Shown here one piece after another: positions 1 through 12,647 of a DNA stretch of 64,000 nt. Position 1 is the stretch's first letter. Every line of letters starts with the position of its first letter. The translations under genes and the position numbers were made by a program. The stretch is from assembly GCA_027475525.1 (NCBI GenBank), contig JAMWFC010000117.1:2838183-2902182 (forward strand), in the 5' to 3' direction. The DNA comes from Macrolepiota albuminosa (taxonomy: Eukaryota > Basidiomycota > Agaricomycetes > Agaricales > Agaricaceae). The notes under the pieces are model-generated. The model was not told the DNA's origin and ran no database searches. It was given only the letters and a program-made list of their open reading frames with translations.

Positions 1-705
1 AAGAATGTTGTAGAACTCAGGGAAATGAAACACGTCTGTAGACTCAATGGCTAGGTCCGTTACGGCTGTCGCATAGTGAAGTATCGTATTTTGCGCCTCG
101 CAAAACACTTTGAAAGCATTTGTAATGCGCCTTGGTCGTAAATATTTAGTAGGCGAATAAGTCATGATAAGTGGGCCACGAGAGGAATTCTCCTGTAACG
201 AACGTGCAACTGTGGAAATACTTGGAGGATCATGGTCGGATCTCAACTCTTGGAAGTAGGCAAAGAAAAAGTCGGCAAGGTATGCCCATGACTTGCAGAC
301 AAGGCTACACGATAGAAGGCCTCTCCTCCATTCCTTTTGCTTGTCTGAGAAAGCAAAGAGGATGATGCGGGATAGGATTGGTTGAGGAAGATTAAAAGTC
401 GACCACGGAGGACGGTTTTTTGTAACTGGAATGACACGTACACAATGCGAGTGTACTCTCGTGGGTTGTATATTGCTCCCACCGGGACTAAAGTCCGGTT
501 GTACTGAGTGGCTACACTGAAGGAAGAACGTAGAGGAGACTCTGTGCTCGGTGTGCTCGTGTATGATTTGAGGTGAAGGTTGGGATGTATGTTGTTCCCT
601 TAGGACTAATCTCGCAAAGTGGCCCCAATATGTTCGAGAAGGAACAAGCTCAAAGATGATGGTGCAAAGTTGCTTATCTCCAATGGTAGTCGCGCAGTGA
701 TCCAT
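1..705 (-). CDS. F-box protein, truncated by the window edge
   Basis: The minus strand is open for 235 codons from an ATG at 705 down to base 1 and leaves the window. An F-box is visible at about residues 100-145, with the hallmark LP.PIL..I..FAF start and the L.SCSLVCKSWA core, followed by a stretch typical of basidiomycete F-box proteins. Such proteins normally link substrates to an SCF ubiquitin ligase through Skp1. No ATG lies between 705 and the F-box, so 705 is the best visible start. The frame stays open to 801, and two further open blocks in matching phase (1021-857 and 1272-1090, with GT..AG borders at 856/802 and 1089/1022) could be upstream exons, but they resemble nothing I know. 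The C-terminus is outside the window. Confidence 0.6.
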   Translation of the reverse strand, partial: MDHCATTIGDKQLCTIIFELVPSRTYWGHFARLVLREQHTSQPSPQIIHEHTEHRVSSTFFLQCSHSVQPDFSPGGSNIQPTRVHSHCVRVIPVTKNRPPWSTFNLPQPILSRIILFAFSDKQKEWRRGLLSCSLVCKSWAYLADFFFAYFQELRSDHDPPSISTVARSLQENSSRGPLIMTYSPTKYLRPRRITNAFKVFCEAQNTILHYATAVTDLAIESTDVFHFPEFYNIL

Positions 706-1736
706 CGACTGTACGGGAGTGCGTGAGGCAATCAACGTCTTTCTGTAGCTTAGACCCGTTACACGGCTGGAACGGGCTAGATCAGTGCATTCTGTCACTG
801 ACTGACGGCAGATGTGTGAGGATTGATAATAAAAGTTCTCGACCATGGGCACATACCATTTCATTTCCCTCGTTCCCTTTGACGATCAGAACTCGTATCC
901 CTTTGAAGTGGTTTTGAGCACCGGCATCTAGCACGATAGATATCATGATTGTACGGCCATCCTTCGGCAAGAATGACGGTCCTTCGTTAGTACTATAGCT
1001 CGTCCAGTGAGTAGCCGTTGACTGTTTCGTCATTCGTTCGTGAGCGTCAAAAAGGAACAGCGTGTCCGTCCGTAAATGAGACATCTCACTTGATCAAGCA
1101 CAAAACAGGCTCCATTCCTGGCCAATAGGGGATTTAGGGCAATGATGATATCAATCAGTTGGAGTGGATCGGCCAGTGAACCCACAGACCAATTTCCCTG
1201 AGAAGTACGCGGTGAAGGAAACGGTTTACAAACCGAGAGGTGATTGCATGATCGATGATGTATTTCGGTCAAGGTCTCCGGGGGCCAAACCCAAGGAAGT
1301 CAGCAAAGTCTATTGGGTTGACAAAGACATAGAGCAAGTACGTGGGTCTGACGCTTGGTTTTCTTCCAGGAACGTGTGACACGGAACATGGATCAAAGCT
1401 AACTTCCACCGGTCCGACCTCTCATTGCTCATTGCACGGCACTCATTCTATATAGTACCGTTTCGCTGACTTGCTGTGCTTGCGACAGTCATCAGAATCC
1501 TATACTGGACGCCGTACACCACGTACTTCGTGGTCACGACAGGCTTCAGATAAACTTACAAGGCATCTTACTCATCCATAGCATATCTGGCGGAAGATTC
1601 TCATGCACCATGATCCACCTTACTATCTCATCTGCGGATGCCTGAGCAATGCTTCATTACGCCTTGATATAAATAACTCAAGGCCTTTGAGTTTGGTGGG
1701 CTGACCCACTTATACCTGGCCTCTTCTCACGCCATC
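706..1736. other. Intergenic, possible upstream exons of the F-box gene
   Basis: No firm gene. Minus-strand open blocks 1021-857 and 1272-1090 keep phase with the F-box frame through plausible short introns and may be its 5' exons. The part next to 1737 should hold the promoter of the reductase gene; no certain TATA box was identified. Confidence 0.3.
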
Positions 1737-3100
1737 ATGAGAGCTCTTGTGACAGCGGAGGGAAATACTGCCACCATTGCCAATGTACCCATTCCAAAAC
1801 CGGCGAAGAATGAAATTCGGTAAGTAAATATTTCTACAGTACTCCTTCCTTCATTAGAGGTATCAATTAAACTCGGTGGCAGTATCCAAGTCCATTCAGT
1901 AGCGTTAAATCCTGTTGACGCTTTGTATGTTGCTGCTCAGCCCAATCCGGAAGATGTGGGTCGTGTGGTTGGAAGTGACTTTGCGGGGACGGTCGATCAA
2001 GTCGGTGAAGATGTGACGCAATGGAAAGTTGGCGATAGGGTGACGGGTTTTGTTCAGGGCGGTATGCACTCGACTCTGCGATTCTTAGATGAGGGAGTAA
2101 CTTTTCTGACGCTAGCTACCTCTGTAAACCCGCGTCCCGGAGGATTTGCTGAGTATGCCATTCTGGAAGCTGATCTCGCCATTCGTATCCCTACTGAGAC
2201 GTCATTCGAAGAAGCCGCGACATTCCCACTCTGTTCTCTCACTGCTGCTCAGGTTAGCATACTGCCGAGGTCGAGAGAGAGAGAGGCTTATTATTGCCTG
2301 AACAGGGCCTCTTCATCCGTCTAGGACTGTGTGCTCCCTTCCCAAACCCAGTTCCATCCGAGAACGAATTGGTTGGCGAATCACCTGCTATCCTAATCTA
2401 CTCCGCCTCGACTTCAGTGGGTCTTTTCGCGGTCGAGCTAGCGAGGATCGCACGTACCCCATCTGGGAAGCCCTATCGCATCTTTGCAACAGCAAGTGAG
2501 AAACACCATCAGAAGCTCTTGGATAGAGGTGTAGAAGCAGTGTTTGATTATCGTTCTCCTGACTGGCCGGAGAAGGTGTACAAGGCCTCTGGTGGGATCG
2601 CGGCTGCTCTGGATTGCATTTCTGAGGATGAAAGCACCTCGAATATTTCACAGACCTTTTTAGAGTCAGGAGGGAGGATCGCGGTCATTCGGAGTACCGC
2701 GTGGTTCCCGCACGGTTTCAAAGAAAATGTGACTGCAATATATAGCGCAGTTTGGTCCGGCCTGGGTCATGAAATACACTACAACGGTAGGACGTCTATG
2801 TCTCAGACGTGTGAACTGGACCTGATATCTTCTCTAGGAGGAACTATTCCTGCTTCCCCGTCGTGGCGAGCTTTCACGGTCGAGTTCTTCAAGTTCCTGT
2901 CTTCTCATCCCGCGCAGTTCCCAATCGCACATATTACGCCACGTCTCATGCCTGGAGGCCTCGATAACATCGTGCTACATGCTTTCCCTCTTCTTGGCCA
3001 CGGGAAGGTTATCGACCGAGACTTTCGAGGTTCGGAGGCATTTCTCCAACCCATATCAGCTGAGAAACTGGTGTATAATGTCAATCCGCGAGAGGCTTAA
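1737..3100 (+). CDS. GroES-like / MDR-superfamily reductase (trans-enoyl reductase or quinone-oxidoreductase type)
   Basis: Five exons give about 380 aa: 1737-1819, 1883-2061, 2116-2252, 2306-2786, 2838-3100. The first four join without loss of phase. The last intron (51 nt) is in-frame; I infer it because its removal joins YNG to GTIPASP, as expected for the family. The N-terminal GroES-like fold shows ALNPVD, GSDFAGTV and VGDRVTGFV. After it comes a Rossmann NAD(P)H-binding half with IYSASTSVG and YRSPDWPEKV. No structural-zinc cysteine set is visible, which fits the zinc-free enoyl/quinone reductase branch (TOXD-like proteins) rather than classical alcohol dehydrogenases. Probably a cytosolic NADPH-dependent reductase. 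The substrate cannot be told, and no biosynthetic cluster surrounds it. Confidence 0.85.
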
Positions 3101-3702
3101 CAGTATAAGCTGAATCAGATCTGGGTTTCTACCATACGATTAACTTTTTAAGTTCTTGTTCATTTTACGTACTGTTGTCTTGAAAGATGTGCAAACATCC
3201 ATATGGTGATCATCTTGTGCGTGTGGTATCTAGAAAATGCATGCCGTACGTTGTGTTAGCGCAGAAAAGCCTGAGAGCATGATGCTGCACGTTGTATGCA
3301 GCTTGTCGATCCGCTGTATTCTAAGCACATCACCGTAGGCCTGACTGAAGCTTTGCGGCGCAGTCTTTGCTTTGATGCTTACTTTACCTTTACCCTGGGA
3401 CTTGACCAGCAATTGTGCTGACAAAAAGTCTGATGATGCTGACGCGAGTTCGGCGAATGCGCGTCAAGACACGTCAGAAATCCGGACATTAAAAAGAAGA
3501 AAGCCACGGTGGCAAATTTCCAAATTTGATATGCAGCATACGGTTTGCCAACATCTCCAGACCAAATCCTTGGGTGCCTTACGTTGACAAATGGCCGCCC
3601 ACAAGGCCCTTGGGTGGCCAAATAGCGTGGGAATCCTGACAAAGCTGGGGACCCGTCACTAGTTTTGGCTCGAGTCAACAGGGCTAGTTCACAACAAGAA
3701 AC
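3101..3702. other. Intergenic between reductase and UPF1
   Basis: About 600 bp holding the 3' region of the reductase gene and the promoter and leader of UPF1. The ORFs seen on either strand are short and resemble nothing, so I see no further gene. Confidence 0.5.
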
Positions 3703-6700
3703 ATGGACTCCTTTGATAATTTCCAGTACGACTCTGCTTCTTCGTATGGAGGAGGTGCCACCGATGATACCGCATCTGAATACACGGCGACGACACAAGA
3801 AGACAACGCCTCTTCTGTCGATCTCTCTTGCCTTTCGATCTCGAATGACACAGAGAACGGACATACCCCCAATGCCATGAGGAACAATCTTGATGAGGAC
3901 TTTGACGCTGTTCTTGACGATTTGAAGGATGAAGGCGTCGTTGATTTACCGCCACATGCTTGCAGGTTGGTTCCATACCATACCTTTGTTCTTTTCTCCA
4001 TGGAGTCCTGACGTTCTTTACGAATCAGTTATTGTGGAATTCATTCCCCAGCTTCTGTCGTAAAGTGCTTGATATGTTCAAAGTGGTTTTGCAATTCGCG
4101 TGGAAACACTTCGGCTTCACATATTGTCAATCATCTTGTGCGCGCTAAACACAAGGAGGTGATTCTGCATGCTGAAAGTCCACTGGGAGAAACTACGCCA
4201 GAGTGTTACAATTGTGGAAGTAAGAACGTCTTCATGCTTGGATTCATCCCAGCGAAGAGTGACACTGTTGTTGTCTTGCTGTGCCGGTGCGTCATTCATG
4301 ACATTTTCGCAGCTCGGCTCAAATTTTATACAGTCAACCTTGTGCTGCCATATCCAAGGACATATCCTGGAATGCTTCTTTGTGGGCGCCCCTCATTGAC
4401 GACCGTTCTTTCCTCTCTTGGCTCGTCAAGCCACCCAGCGAAACTGAACAACTCCGCTCTCGCCAAATTTCATTCGACCAGATTAACCGTCTTGAAGATT
4501 TGTGGCGTGACAATGCCAATGCTACTCTTGAAGATCTCGAGAAGCCGGGAGTTGACGATGAACCTCAGCCCATCCTTCATCGATACGAGGACGCCTATCA
4601 ATACCAGAACATCTTTGGACCACTCGTTAAGATCGAGGCGGACTATGACAAGAAGCTCAAAGAGAGTCAGACACAGACGGACATTGCTGTTCGATGGGAT
4701 ATTGGCCTGAATCAGAAACGAGTGGCGTGGTTTTGTCTACCCAAATTGGAGAGTGGCGAGGTCAGGCTTGCGGTGGGGGATGAACTGAGGCTTAGATACG
4801 CGGGAGAGCTTCACAAGGCTTGGGAGGGAGTCGGACATGTTATCAAGATTCCCAATAGTGCGTCACTTTCTTTGATGACGAGTATATATTTCTCATTTCT
4901 TACTAGATGTTTCCGATGAGATCGGACTGGAGCTCAGGAGGACCGAAGGAGTCCCTTCTGAGTGCACTCATAACTTCGCCGCAGATTTCGTTTGGAAGTC
5001 CACAAGCTTCGACCGTATGCAACTTGCGATGAAGACATTTGCCGTCGACGAGAAGAGCGTCAGCGGATACATCGTGAGTTCTCATAAGAAATTTGTACAT
5101 TTGTCTATGGCTAATAGGATGCATAGTATCACAAACTTCTTGGGCACGAGCTCGAGCCTCAAGTTCTACGCACTCAGATGCCGAAGCGCTTTTCCGCTCC
5201 TGGACTCCCCGAACTCAATCACTCACAGATGTATGCTGTCAAAAGCGTGCTGCAGAAACCTTTGAGTTTGATCCAAGGACCCCCTGGCACAGGCAAGACT
5301 GTCACTTCCGCCTCCATTGTCTACCATCTCGCGAAGATGAATCCTGGCCAGGTGCTCGTCTGTGCTCCGTCGAATGTCGCCGTCGATCAGTTGACGGAGA
5401 AGATTCATATAACCGGACTTAAGGTTGTTCGTCTGACTGCCAAGTCGCGTGAAGCGTTGGATTCGAGCGTTGGGTTCCTTACGCTCCATCAGCAAGTGGA
5501 AAACAACACTACGCATGTGGAGCTGCAGAAGCTGATCCAATTGAAGAATGAGCAAGGGGAGCTGAGTAGCAACGATGAGAGAAAGTATAAGACTTTGATA
5601 AGGCAGTGCGAGAAGGAGATTTTGGCGGCGGCGGATGTGATTTGTTGTACTTGCGTTGGAGCAGGTGATCCCAGATTGAGCAAGCTCAAGTTTAGGACCG
5701 TGTTGATTGATGAAGCTACGCAAGCTGCGGAGCCAGGTATGCTTCTTTTGTCTTTGTACAAGGTAAAGAATACTTACACCAGGTTCTGTCTTTTAGAATG
5801 TATGATACCCTTGGTTCTGGGATGCAAGCAGGTTGTGCTTGTCGGAGATCACCAGGTATGCCGTTTGAGTTGATTAGAACATCATCAGGTTGACCTGTCT
5901 CTCAGCAACTTGGCCCAGTCATTATGAATAAGAAGGCCGCGCGGGCTGGCCTTACACAATCACTCTTTGAGCGTCTCGTATTGCTTAACAACAGGCCCAT
6001 TCGTCTTCAGGTCCAATACCGCATGCACCCTTGCTTGTCTGAGTTCCCGTCCAATATGTTCTATGAGGGAACCTTACAGAATGGCGTTACTGCTCCGGAA
6101 CGTCTGAGGAAGAATGTTGACTTCCCATGGCCGGTTCCGGATACCCCTATGTTCTTCTATCAGAATCTGGGCCAGGAGGAAATTTCAAGCAGTGGAACAT
6201 CTTTCCTGAACAGGTGTGTTCATATACTCCTATACAACTGATGAAGCTGATTTCCAAATCCAGAACTGAGGCATCTAATGTGGAGAAGATAGTTACAAAG
6301 TTCTTCAAATCTGGTGTCGTGCCTAGTCAAATTGGTGTAGTAACGCCGTATGAGGGACAGCGATCCTACATCGTCAACTATATGCAGTTCAATGGGTCGC
6401 TCAAGAAGGATCTCTACAAAGAGGTCGAAGTTGCCAGTGTCGACGCCTTTCAGGGACGTGAGAAGGACTATATCATTCTCAGCTGCGTTCGGAGCAACGA
6501 GCATCAGGGTATCGGTTTCCTGAACGACCCTCGTCGTCTAAACGTCGCCCTTACTCGGGCGAAGTATGGTGTGGTCATCTTGGGAAATCCCAAAGTGCTT
6601 AGCAAAGTATGGTTCTCAAACGCCTGTAATGAACGTGATTGCTTATCTTGTTCTTCAGCACCCCCTTTGGCATCATCTTCTGACACACTACAAGGAGAAG

Positions 6701-7378
6701 AACAACTTGGTCGAAGGTCCTCTTAATAATTTGCAACCCAGCATGATCCAGTTCAGCAAGCCTCGCCGCACTCTTATGAAGTCCATGGAACAATTCCGTC
6801 GCCACGAAACGATTGCACGTGACTATTTGAGCCCAGCTAACGTGGTGAACGATCGTGAGTCGTCGTCTCTCATTTGCTGTGAGTTGCTAACAAATGCAAT
6901 ATTGAAAGCCACCGCTCGTCGTTCCGGTACTCCAAGCCGATTTGATGCAAGCTTCTATCGGACCCATGACGCCATGGGCTACATTCCGTCTGATCTTCAG
7001 TCTGTGCGGTCCCAGGCCACATATTCTTCTGGTCTGCCGATGTTCAACGTCCCGGGACCCTTCAGTGCTGGTATACCTAGAGGAGTCAATGGTGCGAAGC
7101 GCAGCACTTATAGCTATGCTTCGTCTATTGTCTCTCAGGATGTAGGACCAAGCGTCACAGATAACAACAGTGTCGCTGGTGGAAGCAGCATTAATATGGC
7201 GTACTCTCAAAGCGATCGCTTGAGACGCCGTTCTTCTTTTGGATCCTCCTCTGTGACTGGTGCCAGTGATCTCGGAAGTCTCTCCCATTACGATTACAAG
7301 AGCCAGGACGATGCTACTGATTTGGATGATGTCAAGTCGCAGTACGCTGGTACCCAGTCTGGTATGACGGTCTTCTAG
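3703..7378 (+). CDS. UPF1: UPF1, ATP-dependent RNA helicase of nonsense-mediated mRNA decay
   Basis: Ten exons: 3703-3965, 4029-4286, 4334-4857, 4907-5073, 5127-5736, 5797-5855, 5906-6213, 6264-6606, 6659-6854, 6909-7378. Together they are 3198 nt and encode 1065 aa without a frame break. The cysteine/histidine-rich CH domain that binds UPF2 starts near residue 88 with CSYCGIH and continues through WFCN and [11 protein letters not shown]. The superfamily 1 helicase core follows: Walker A GPPGTGKT, the DEAT form of motif [27 protein letters not shown] and the ARTR-like LTRAKYG. Identity to animal and yeast UPF1 is obvious by eye. The C-terminal tail is Ser-rich with one SQD site, poorer in SQ than the human tail. 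It acts in the cytoplasm on stalled termination complexes and hydrolyses ATP while moving along RNA. Each intron is 48-63 nt. Confidence 0.97.
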
Positions 7379-9671
7379 CGCCCGGCGCCGTGCGTCATGA
7401 TTACAGCTGTAAACACACTCACTGTCGACCATCATGTGGTCGTCAATCAGCGTAGGCAGCGCTCGTAAGTGGAGATGCTTGGCGCCCGCCTTACTCAACG
7501 ATTGAGTGGCTTTCTACAGACATGTACCGTCGCACACCCTTCCGTTCTTCGGCTCGATCCACGGATTCCAGCATCTATCTTGGAGCTAGAATGACTCGTT
7601 CCCTTTCCCCTCCTACTCGAAGCCGCGAGGCAATGATTGTAATTGGTCTGTCTCCTGCTATTCGTCATGCCTCTATCGTCCTTCTGGTGTGCGCTGCAAT
7701 TGACAAGCACCATTTGTCGAGAATGGCCTCGAAGCCCAGTCGTAAATAAAGTATCGTGCAGTTTTGGCATTGTAGATCGTTCGAGTATTCAGAAAGCTGG
7801 TCTCCATTCCAGTGATTCATGTTTCTAAATAAGAGATATATCCACCTTCTACCTTCACTATGTCTGTCTTCAGTTTGACCACCATCGAAATCCGCCATGT
7901 GTCCTGCCACTGTTACGATCTCTTAGATCGCGGAAATAATCTTACCCATCTGATATGTTGGTCCCCCCCGGATGTGGGGAGTACTCTCTGAGCCGATAAT
8001 TACTCCTGAGTGTCGAGTCCAACGAAAATTACAAACTCCGCTGTGCCGCGTCTCAGCGAGTGAAGCCTGTAATCAATTCAGGCAACATATGGCATGTCAA
8101 GTCACCAGTGCACCAGTGACTAGTGACTGGTGGTTGTGGCAGAAATCTATTTTGGTCCGACTCAGAGGGTACTCCGAACATCCGGGGAGGCATACGATAC
8201 GCTTTGAGTTTAACGTTCAACGTTCAGTACTCAGTATCCGCTTGTCCGTTTTTTTTCACCTTGACGTAAACGTGGCTCCCTCTTGCTGCTTGAAATACTA
8301 GCCTTCAAAATGAAACCTCTGCTCTGCTGGCCCTGTTTTGACACCTGTCAGTGGTCATTGAAGGGTGCTTCATTTTACACTTGAGCCGGATCTTGAAGTC
8401 GCCAAGCAATTGTTGTCTTGGAATCACTATCTTATGTATGGTTTGAAAACCAGTTGTACTTTCCAGAGTTTATTAAGTGCTGGAAAACCATCAACTTGAG
8501 TGATAGTGTCGAACATGGGAATTCAGGGTAAGGAAATTTACCTTGAAATGAATCTCAAGTCAACGCTAAAGCTCAAAGGTCTTTCTTGCTCTTGTGTCAC
8601 TTTGCTGTTTTCCGTCATTGAATTGAGGGTTTCGAAACAACAATTGAGGCGGCATTATTAAGCGCAATAAATAAAGTACCCGTTTACAGAGGTTTACAGG
8701 CGGCAAAAACGTGTAGATAGATAATTGGAAGAGCTGAGAAGACTTATGATCAATTCTTCGAGGGTCCTGACTTAAGGACAAGGTCATGTGTAAAGTCTTG
8801 TTACCCTCCATGCGTACTTAGGGAGAGAACTTGCCAAGATAGACTTTCGACCATAGGGGTGTTTCGTTTCCCTGCGATTCGGATGCATGAACGTTGGGTG
8901 GTCGTGCGTAAAGGCTCAATCTACAAATACAGCACACAGAATTGTAATGAATGTGCATAATAAAAAGGATCAACAGATAATGATTACTATTGGGGGTAAA
9001 AGTTCCGCATGTATCGGCCGATAAGGTTCCTGTGCACATTATGCCATCGAAAGAGGTGGGTGAATTGTTGGAGCATCAGCATTCAACGTTCAACTCGAGA
9101 GAAAGATTCAGCCAGCAAAAATGTGTAGAAGGTTACTGTACATGTCTTGCTTATTCATATAAATTCAGTCGTTCATCGGAAGCGAAGGTCAATTCGATCG
9201 GGATCGATCATTTGGCCAGATAATCTACTCCCTTCCATTACGTTGACTTGGGCGCCAAAAACCCGCTAAATTCTATCATGATAATGGAACATGTCGGGAG
9301 CAGTGTATGCTGGAACTGGATGGAAGTTCAAGTCAAGACGGTTGGCTGAGATCACAAGTCTACCATTTTCGGAAATCCGGATCTGTGGATGATATTGACA
9401 ATTGCGAGTGTCTGACATTTCCTTATATCATTTGGATCATGGTCTTTAAAGAGACGTCTGCCTGAGAGTCTTTATCTTACCGAACCTCATCCTGCTTAAC
9501 CGTCTACTTATCAGTGCGTCTCTCGCAATACTCTATATTAATATCGAGTTTTTATCCAACGTACGTAACTTTTCCTTGTCATGCCCAGTCATAAGCTCGA
9601 CAGCCTACTGCACAGCAGATAAATCCACGGACGTATATTGAACGAGCTTAAACCCACACGAGCCAACCACC
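7379..9671. other. Intergenic, nothing recognised
   Basis: About 2.3 kb after UPF1. All ORFs are under 110 codons, resemble no family and show no consistent splice pattern. Around 8100-8130 there is a short imperfect run of CACCAGTG/CAGTGACT words. No tRNA or repeat was recognised. Confidence 0.4.
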
Positions 9672-10382
9672 ATGTCGTCTGAATCGAGCTCAAACGAAAG
9701 CTCACAAACGCTCTCTCTAGAAATCCCTGCATCCTCTCACACCGGCATCCTCTCCTCGTCCTCCCACGGCTTATCGACCACATCCCTGAACGGGAAACTT
9801 AACGTCAAGTTCGCACCGCTACCAGAACTCACACCACGCAAGCGGCGTCATGCGGGACCGCTGGGCGTGGCAGCACGTAGTCAGATGGTCTTACAGCGGC
9901 GACAGCTGCGGGGTATGGACATCAACACGTACCACAATCATTTGATGTGGACAGAAGAAGAGCTAGAGCGGCAGCGGGAGCTTGCGATGCAGGAGGGACG
10001 GCGGCGGCAAAACCAACATCATTTGGTAGATGAGGAAGACGCGGAAGATTCGCTCCTTGCATTCGGGAGGATGGTGAAGGACGCGGGCAAGACTATTTTG
10101 CGGAAGGTGTCAATTAAGGATCTGTCAATGAAAGACAAGAAGGATATGATGGAAAAGGTGAATAAGCATGAGACTGGTACGGATGAGGCATTGACATCAA
10201 AGGAAGGTCAACGGTTCGTATCTCGGCCGAGGATGATAGATGATGGTGAGGAGTCATTTCGAACGATTGGCCAAACAGACACGATAAGAGAGGGGGACGC
10301 CAACTATAAGTGGATATCGGAAAACCTGCTAGACGACCTAACCGGCCGGACACCCAGACAGTCAAAGTACATCTCTCATTGA
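9672..10382 (+). CDS. Conserved-looking hypothetical protein, single exon
   Basis: A 236-aa uninterrupted frame starting at an ATG in good context (CCACCATGTC), with a stop before an AT-rich 3' region. The first 45 residues are Ser/Thr-rich. Next comes a basic patch PRKRRH that could be a nuclear localisation signal, then the compact block PLGVAARSQMVLQRRQLRG. The middle is charged and probably helical (about 95-125, rich in E, R and Q); the tail is mixed charge. I recognise no named domain and give no function. The single long exon, the good start and codon use like that of neighbouring genes support a real gene. Its neighbours are unrelated. Confidence 0.7.
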   Translation: MSSESSSNESSQTLSLEIPASSHTGILSSSSHGLSTTSLNGKLNVKFAPLPELTPRKRRHAGPLGVAARSQMVLQRRQLRGMDINTYHNHLMWTEEELERQRELAMQEGRRRQNQHHLVDEEDAEDSLLAFGRMVKDAGKTILRKVSIKDLSMKDKKDMMEKVNKHETGTDEALTSKEGQRFVSRPRMIDDGEESFRTIGQTDTIREGDANYKWISENLLDDLTGRTPRQSKYISH

Positions 10383-11064
10383 AGGACTCGGATGACAGGA
10401 TTCTTGTAGGATTATTACCTTTTTCTAGATCTATTCGCAGCGCTGTATTATACCCTTGATTTCCGAGATGTAATCTTGTGCTTATTTTATTATTTTTTAT
10501 TGCTCACCACGGCATACTCCATCTTAGTACCGTAAGCAGAACAGTGCATACAATGCTCGAGATCGATGCAAGGGACGATCGATTGTTATCTCAGAGTGGG
10601 CCTGTCCGTTGAAGACCAAATGGGATTGAGCCTCCTGGGATAACAACACAGCCACATCTCACTCCCGACATATTGTGTCTATCTTGAGAATATCGTGGTC
10701 AGGGCTCTTAAGTTGGCCACTCAGGCTCATCGAATCAACAACAATGAGAGATCGCTCTCTCGCAAGACGACCAGAAACGAAGAGTGCTGGCAAAAGTGCC
10801 GCAAGTGGGTTAATTACGGCTTACCTCAGCAGAATACGTCCCTGGTGAGGCTGTCCAGCTTTGAAGTGTGGCCCTTGTCTTTCATTTCCATTACATTCAT
10901 TCAATCCTGGTTGTTCCTTGGAGCCTTGGAGGGTGTGAGTGACTGTCCTTGCCTCTTACCGCAGCCACATCCCTGCTGCTCCTATCTTTTCCGAACTTTT
11001 TTGGGCTTTCTCTGGGTTTCCATCGGCCTTCCTTCACCGTTTGTCTGTTTTTGTGTGTGCATTC
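10383..11064. other. Intergenic, possible 5' exon of the next gene
   Basis: Contains the 3' region of the previous gene (AT-rich around 10470-10500) and the upstream region of the membrane protein gene. An ATG at 10744 opens a short frame ending at a GTGAGG donor near 10845, which could be a first exon of the next gene. This is unproven. Confidence 0.3.
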
Positions 11065-12647
11065 ATGTCCGTCTCGTGTGCTACGAGCCCCGTTGCCACA
11101 AGCACAAATGTCCTCACCACTGTGACCGAGATTACCACCACGTCCCTCTCTGTGACCACCCAGCCCCCAGAGACATCGTTGACTTTTTCTTTGGTGCCCT
11201 GCTCTGCAAGTTTATTTTCAGGACTGGTATTTTCATGTCCACCGGCAACTGTACCGTACACCACAACCATACCTGGTGAGCGATACTTAATTGAGCTATG
11301 CTTCAGATACCAACATCGCAGGCAGGCGCTACTCAGACCGTGCAGGTGCCGCTCACCATCACCTCGACCATTACGTCCACCGATTTAGTCACTCTCTTTG
11401 GCACGTCGTGTACAACGATCAACACTGTCGTAAATACTCCGACTCCAATTGCTCAACCAACTCAAGATCAAGTACCCTCTGCAGCACCAACTATCAGTAC
11501 TCCAATCTTCACACCGTCTGCGACGATCTTGACCCAATCAAACTCTACACAGTCGTATGTCTCGACGACTGTGCAGACCGTCACCTCTGGGACTTCGTCA
11601 TCTCAGGCTTCCACCACGGTTGCGACTGATAATCAAAATAAGGGCAGCCCAGATGTTGCACCAATCATTGGGGGAACAATTGGAGGTTTCTTTGGATTAA
11701 TCGCGATCGTCGCGTTAATATGGTTCATCTTGTACGTTAGTTCCTGCATTATCTCACTTCCTCTCTCATCTTGGTCCAGGAGACGGAGACAAAGATGGGA
11801 CGATATATTTGAGAAAGGGGAAGACGAAATCGTTGTTGGCGGTGCCCGCGGAGCTCACCGTCCCGCACGCTTCTCGTTAGATGTCGATCCGGAGCCAAAA
11901 CCGTACCAATATGGTCTTGTTGGACGTGCCGTGGCACCGAGTGCAGCTTCGCCTCCCCATTCGCCGCCTATGCGACCAGCACATGGCGCTTCAGATCTGA
12001 ATCAAGCAAGAACGTCCTTGGCGCCCCTCAATCCTGTGGCGGCTTCGACTCTCACTTTATCATCAATGCCGTCTACGGGCAGCTCGCAAAGTCCTCTCTA
12101 TCCGCCACAACAGGGATATGCACCACAAGGCCACCAACAAGGTTATGCACCTCCACTTCCTAAAAAGCAATCGGTGGACTGGGGTACTGCAACCAGCCCT
12201 AAACACATGACACATTCACGCGCAAGTACGGCTAGTTTCATGTCTCCGCCTGTGTCGCACGCGCACTGGACCGGCGATGTCGGCCCTGGGTACAATGGTG
12301 GCGTCGCCGCAACAATGACAATGGGAATGAACACACCAGTTATGACTCCTGACGAAGTGAACCTCATGAACCGTTCAGGAAGCCCAACCAGTATCCAGGA
12401 GACACGTAGACTTCAGGTGACCAATGCCAACCCGGATGAATTCGAGTTTGGCGAGTCGTCGACCTCTGCGGCTGCTGCGGCTGCTGCAGCTGTCATGTCG
12501 GGCAAAGATAAGAAGCTTCGTGACGGGAAGGGAAGGTTGGTTACTCGATCTGCCGGCCCGCCGATTGTGCATGTGGATGGTGGTAGAGTGGTTGCCAACG
12601 TGGAACCTGCGGCATCTGGTCCTCAACCGCCAGCCTATACGGACTAA
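11065..12647 (+). CDS. Ser/Thr-rich single-pass membrane protein (SKG6/AXL2-like architecture)
   Basis: Exons 11065-11275, 11326-11731 and 11780-12647 join in phase to 494 aa. The outside part (about 1-180) is rich in Thr, Ser and Pro and so probably O-mannosylated. One membrane helix (about 183-205, starting IIGGTIGGFFGLIAIV) is followed directly by a basic stop-transfer RRRQRW. The cytoplasmic tail is Pro/Ser-rich, with PQQGYAP repeats and a run of nine alanines. This matches the wall-sensor or SKG6-like layout common in basidiomycetes; ligand and partners are unknown. The start is uncertain: the frame is open upstream of 11065 and encodes a hydrophobic stretch (LHRLSVFVCAF) that looks like part of a signal peptide, so an upstream exon with the true ATG is likely. 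Confidence 0.7.

Noticed and set aside
7972..8301. 109-codon plus-strand ORF in the UPF1 downstream spacer
   Set aside because: Composition looks random, there is no recognisable domain, and no promoter or splice pattern supports it.
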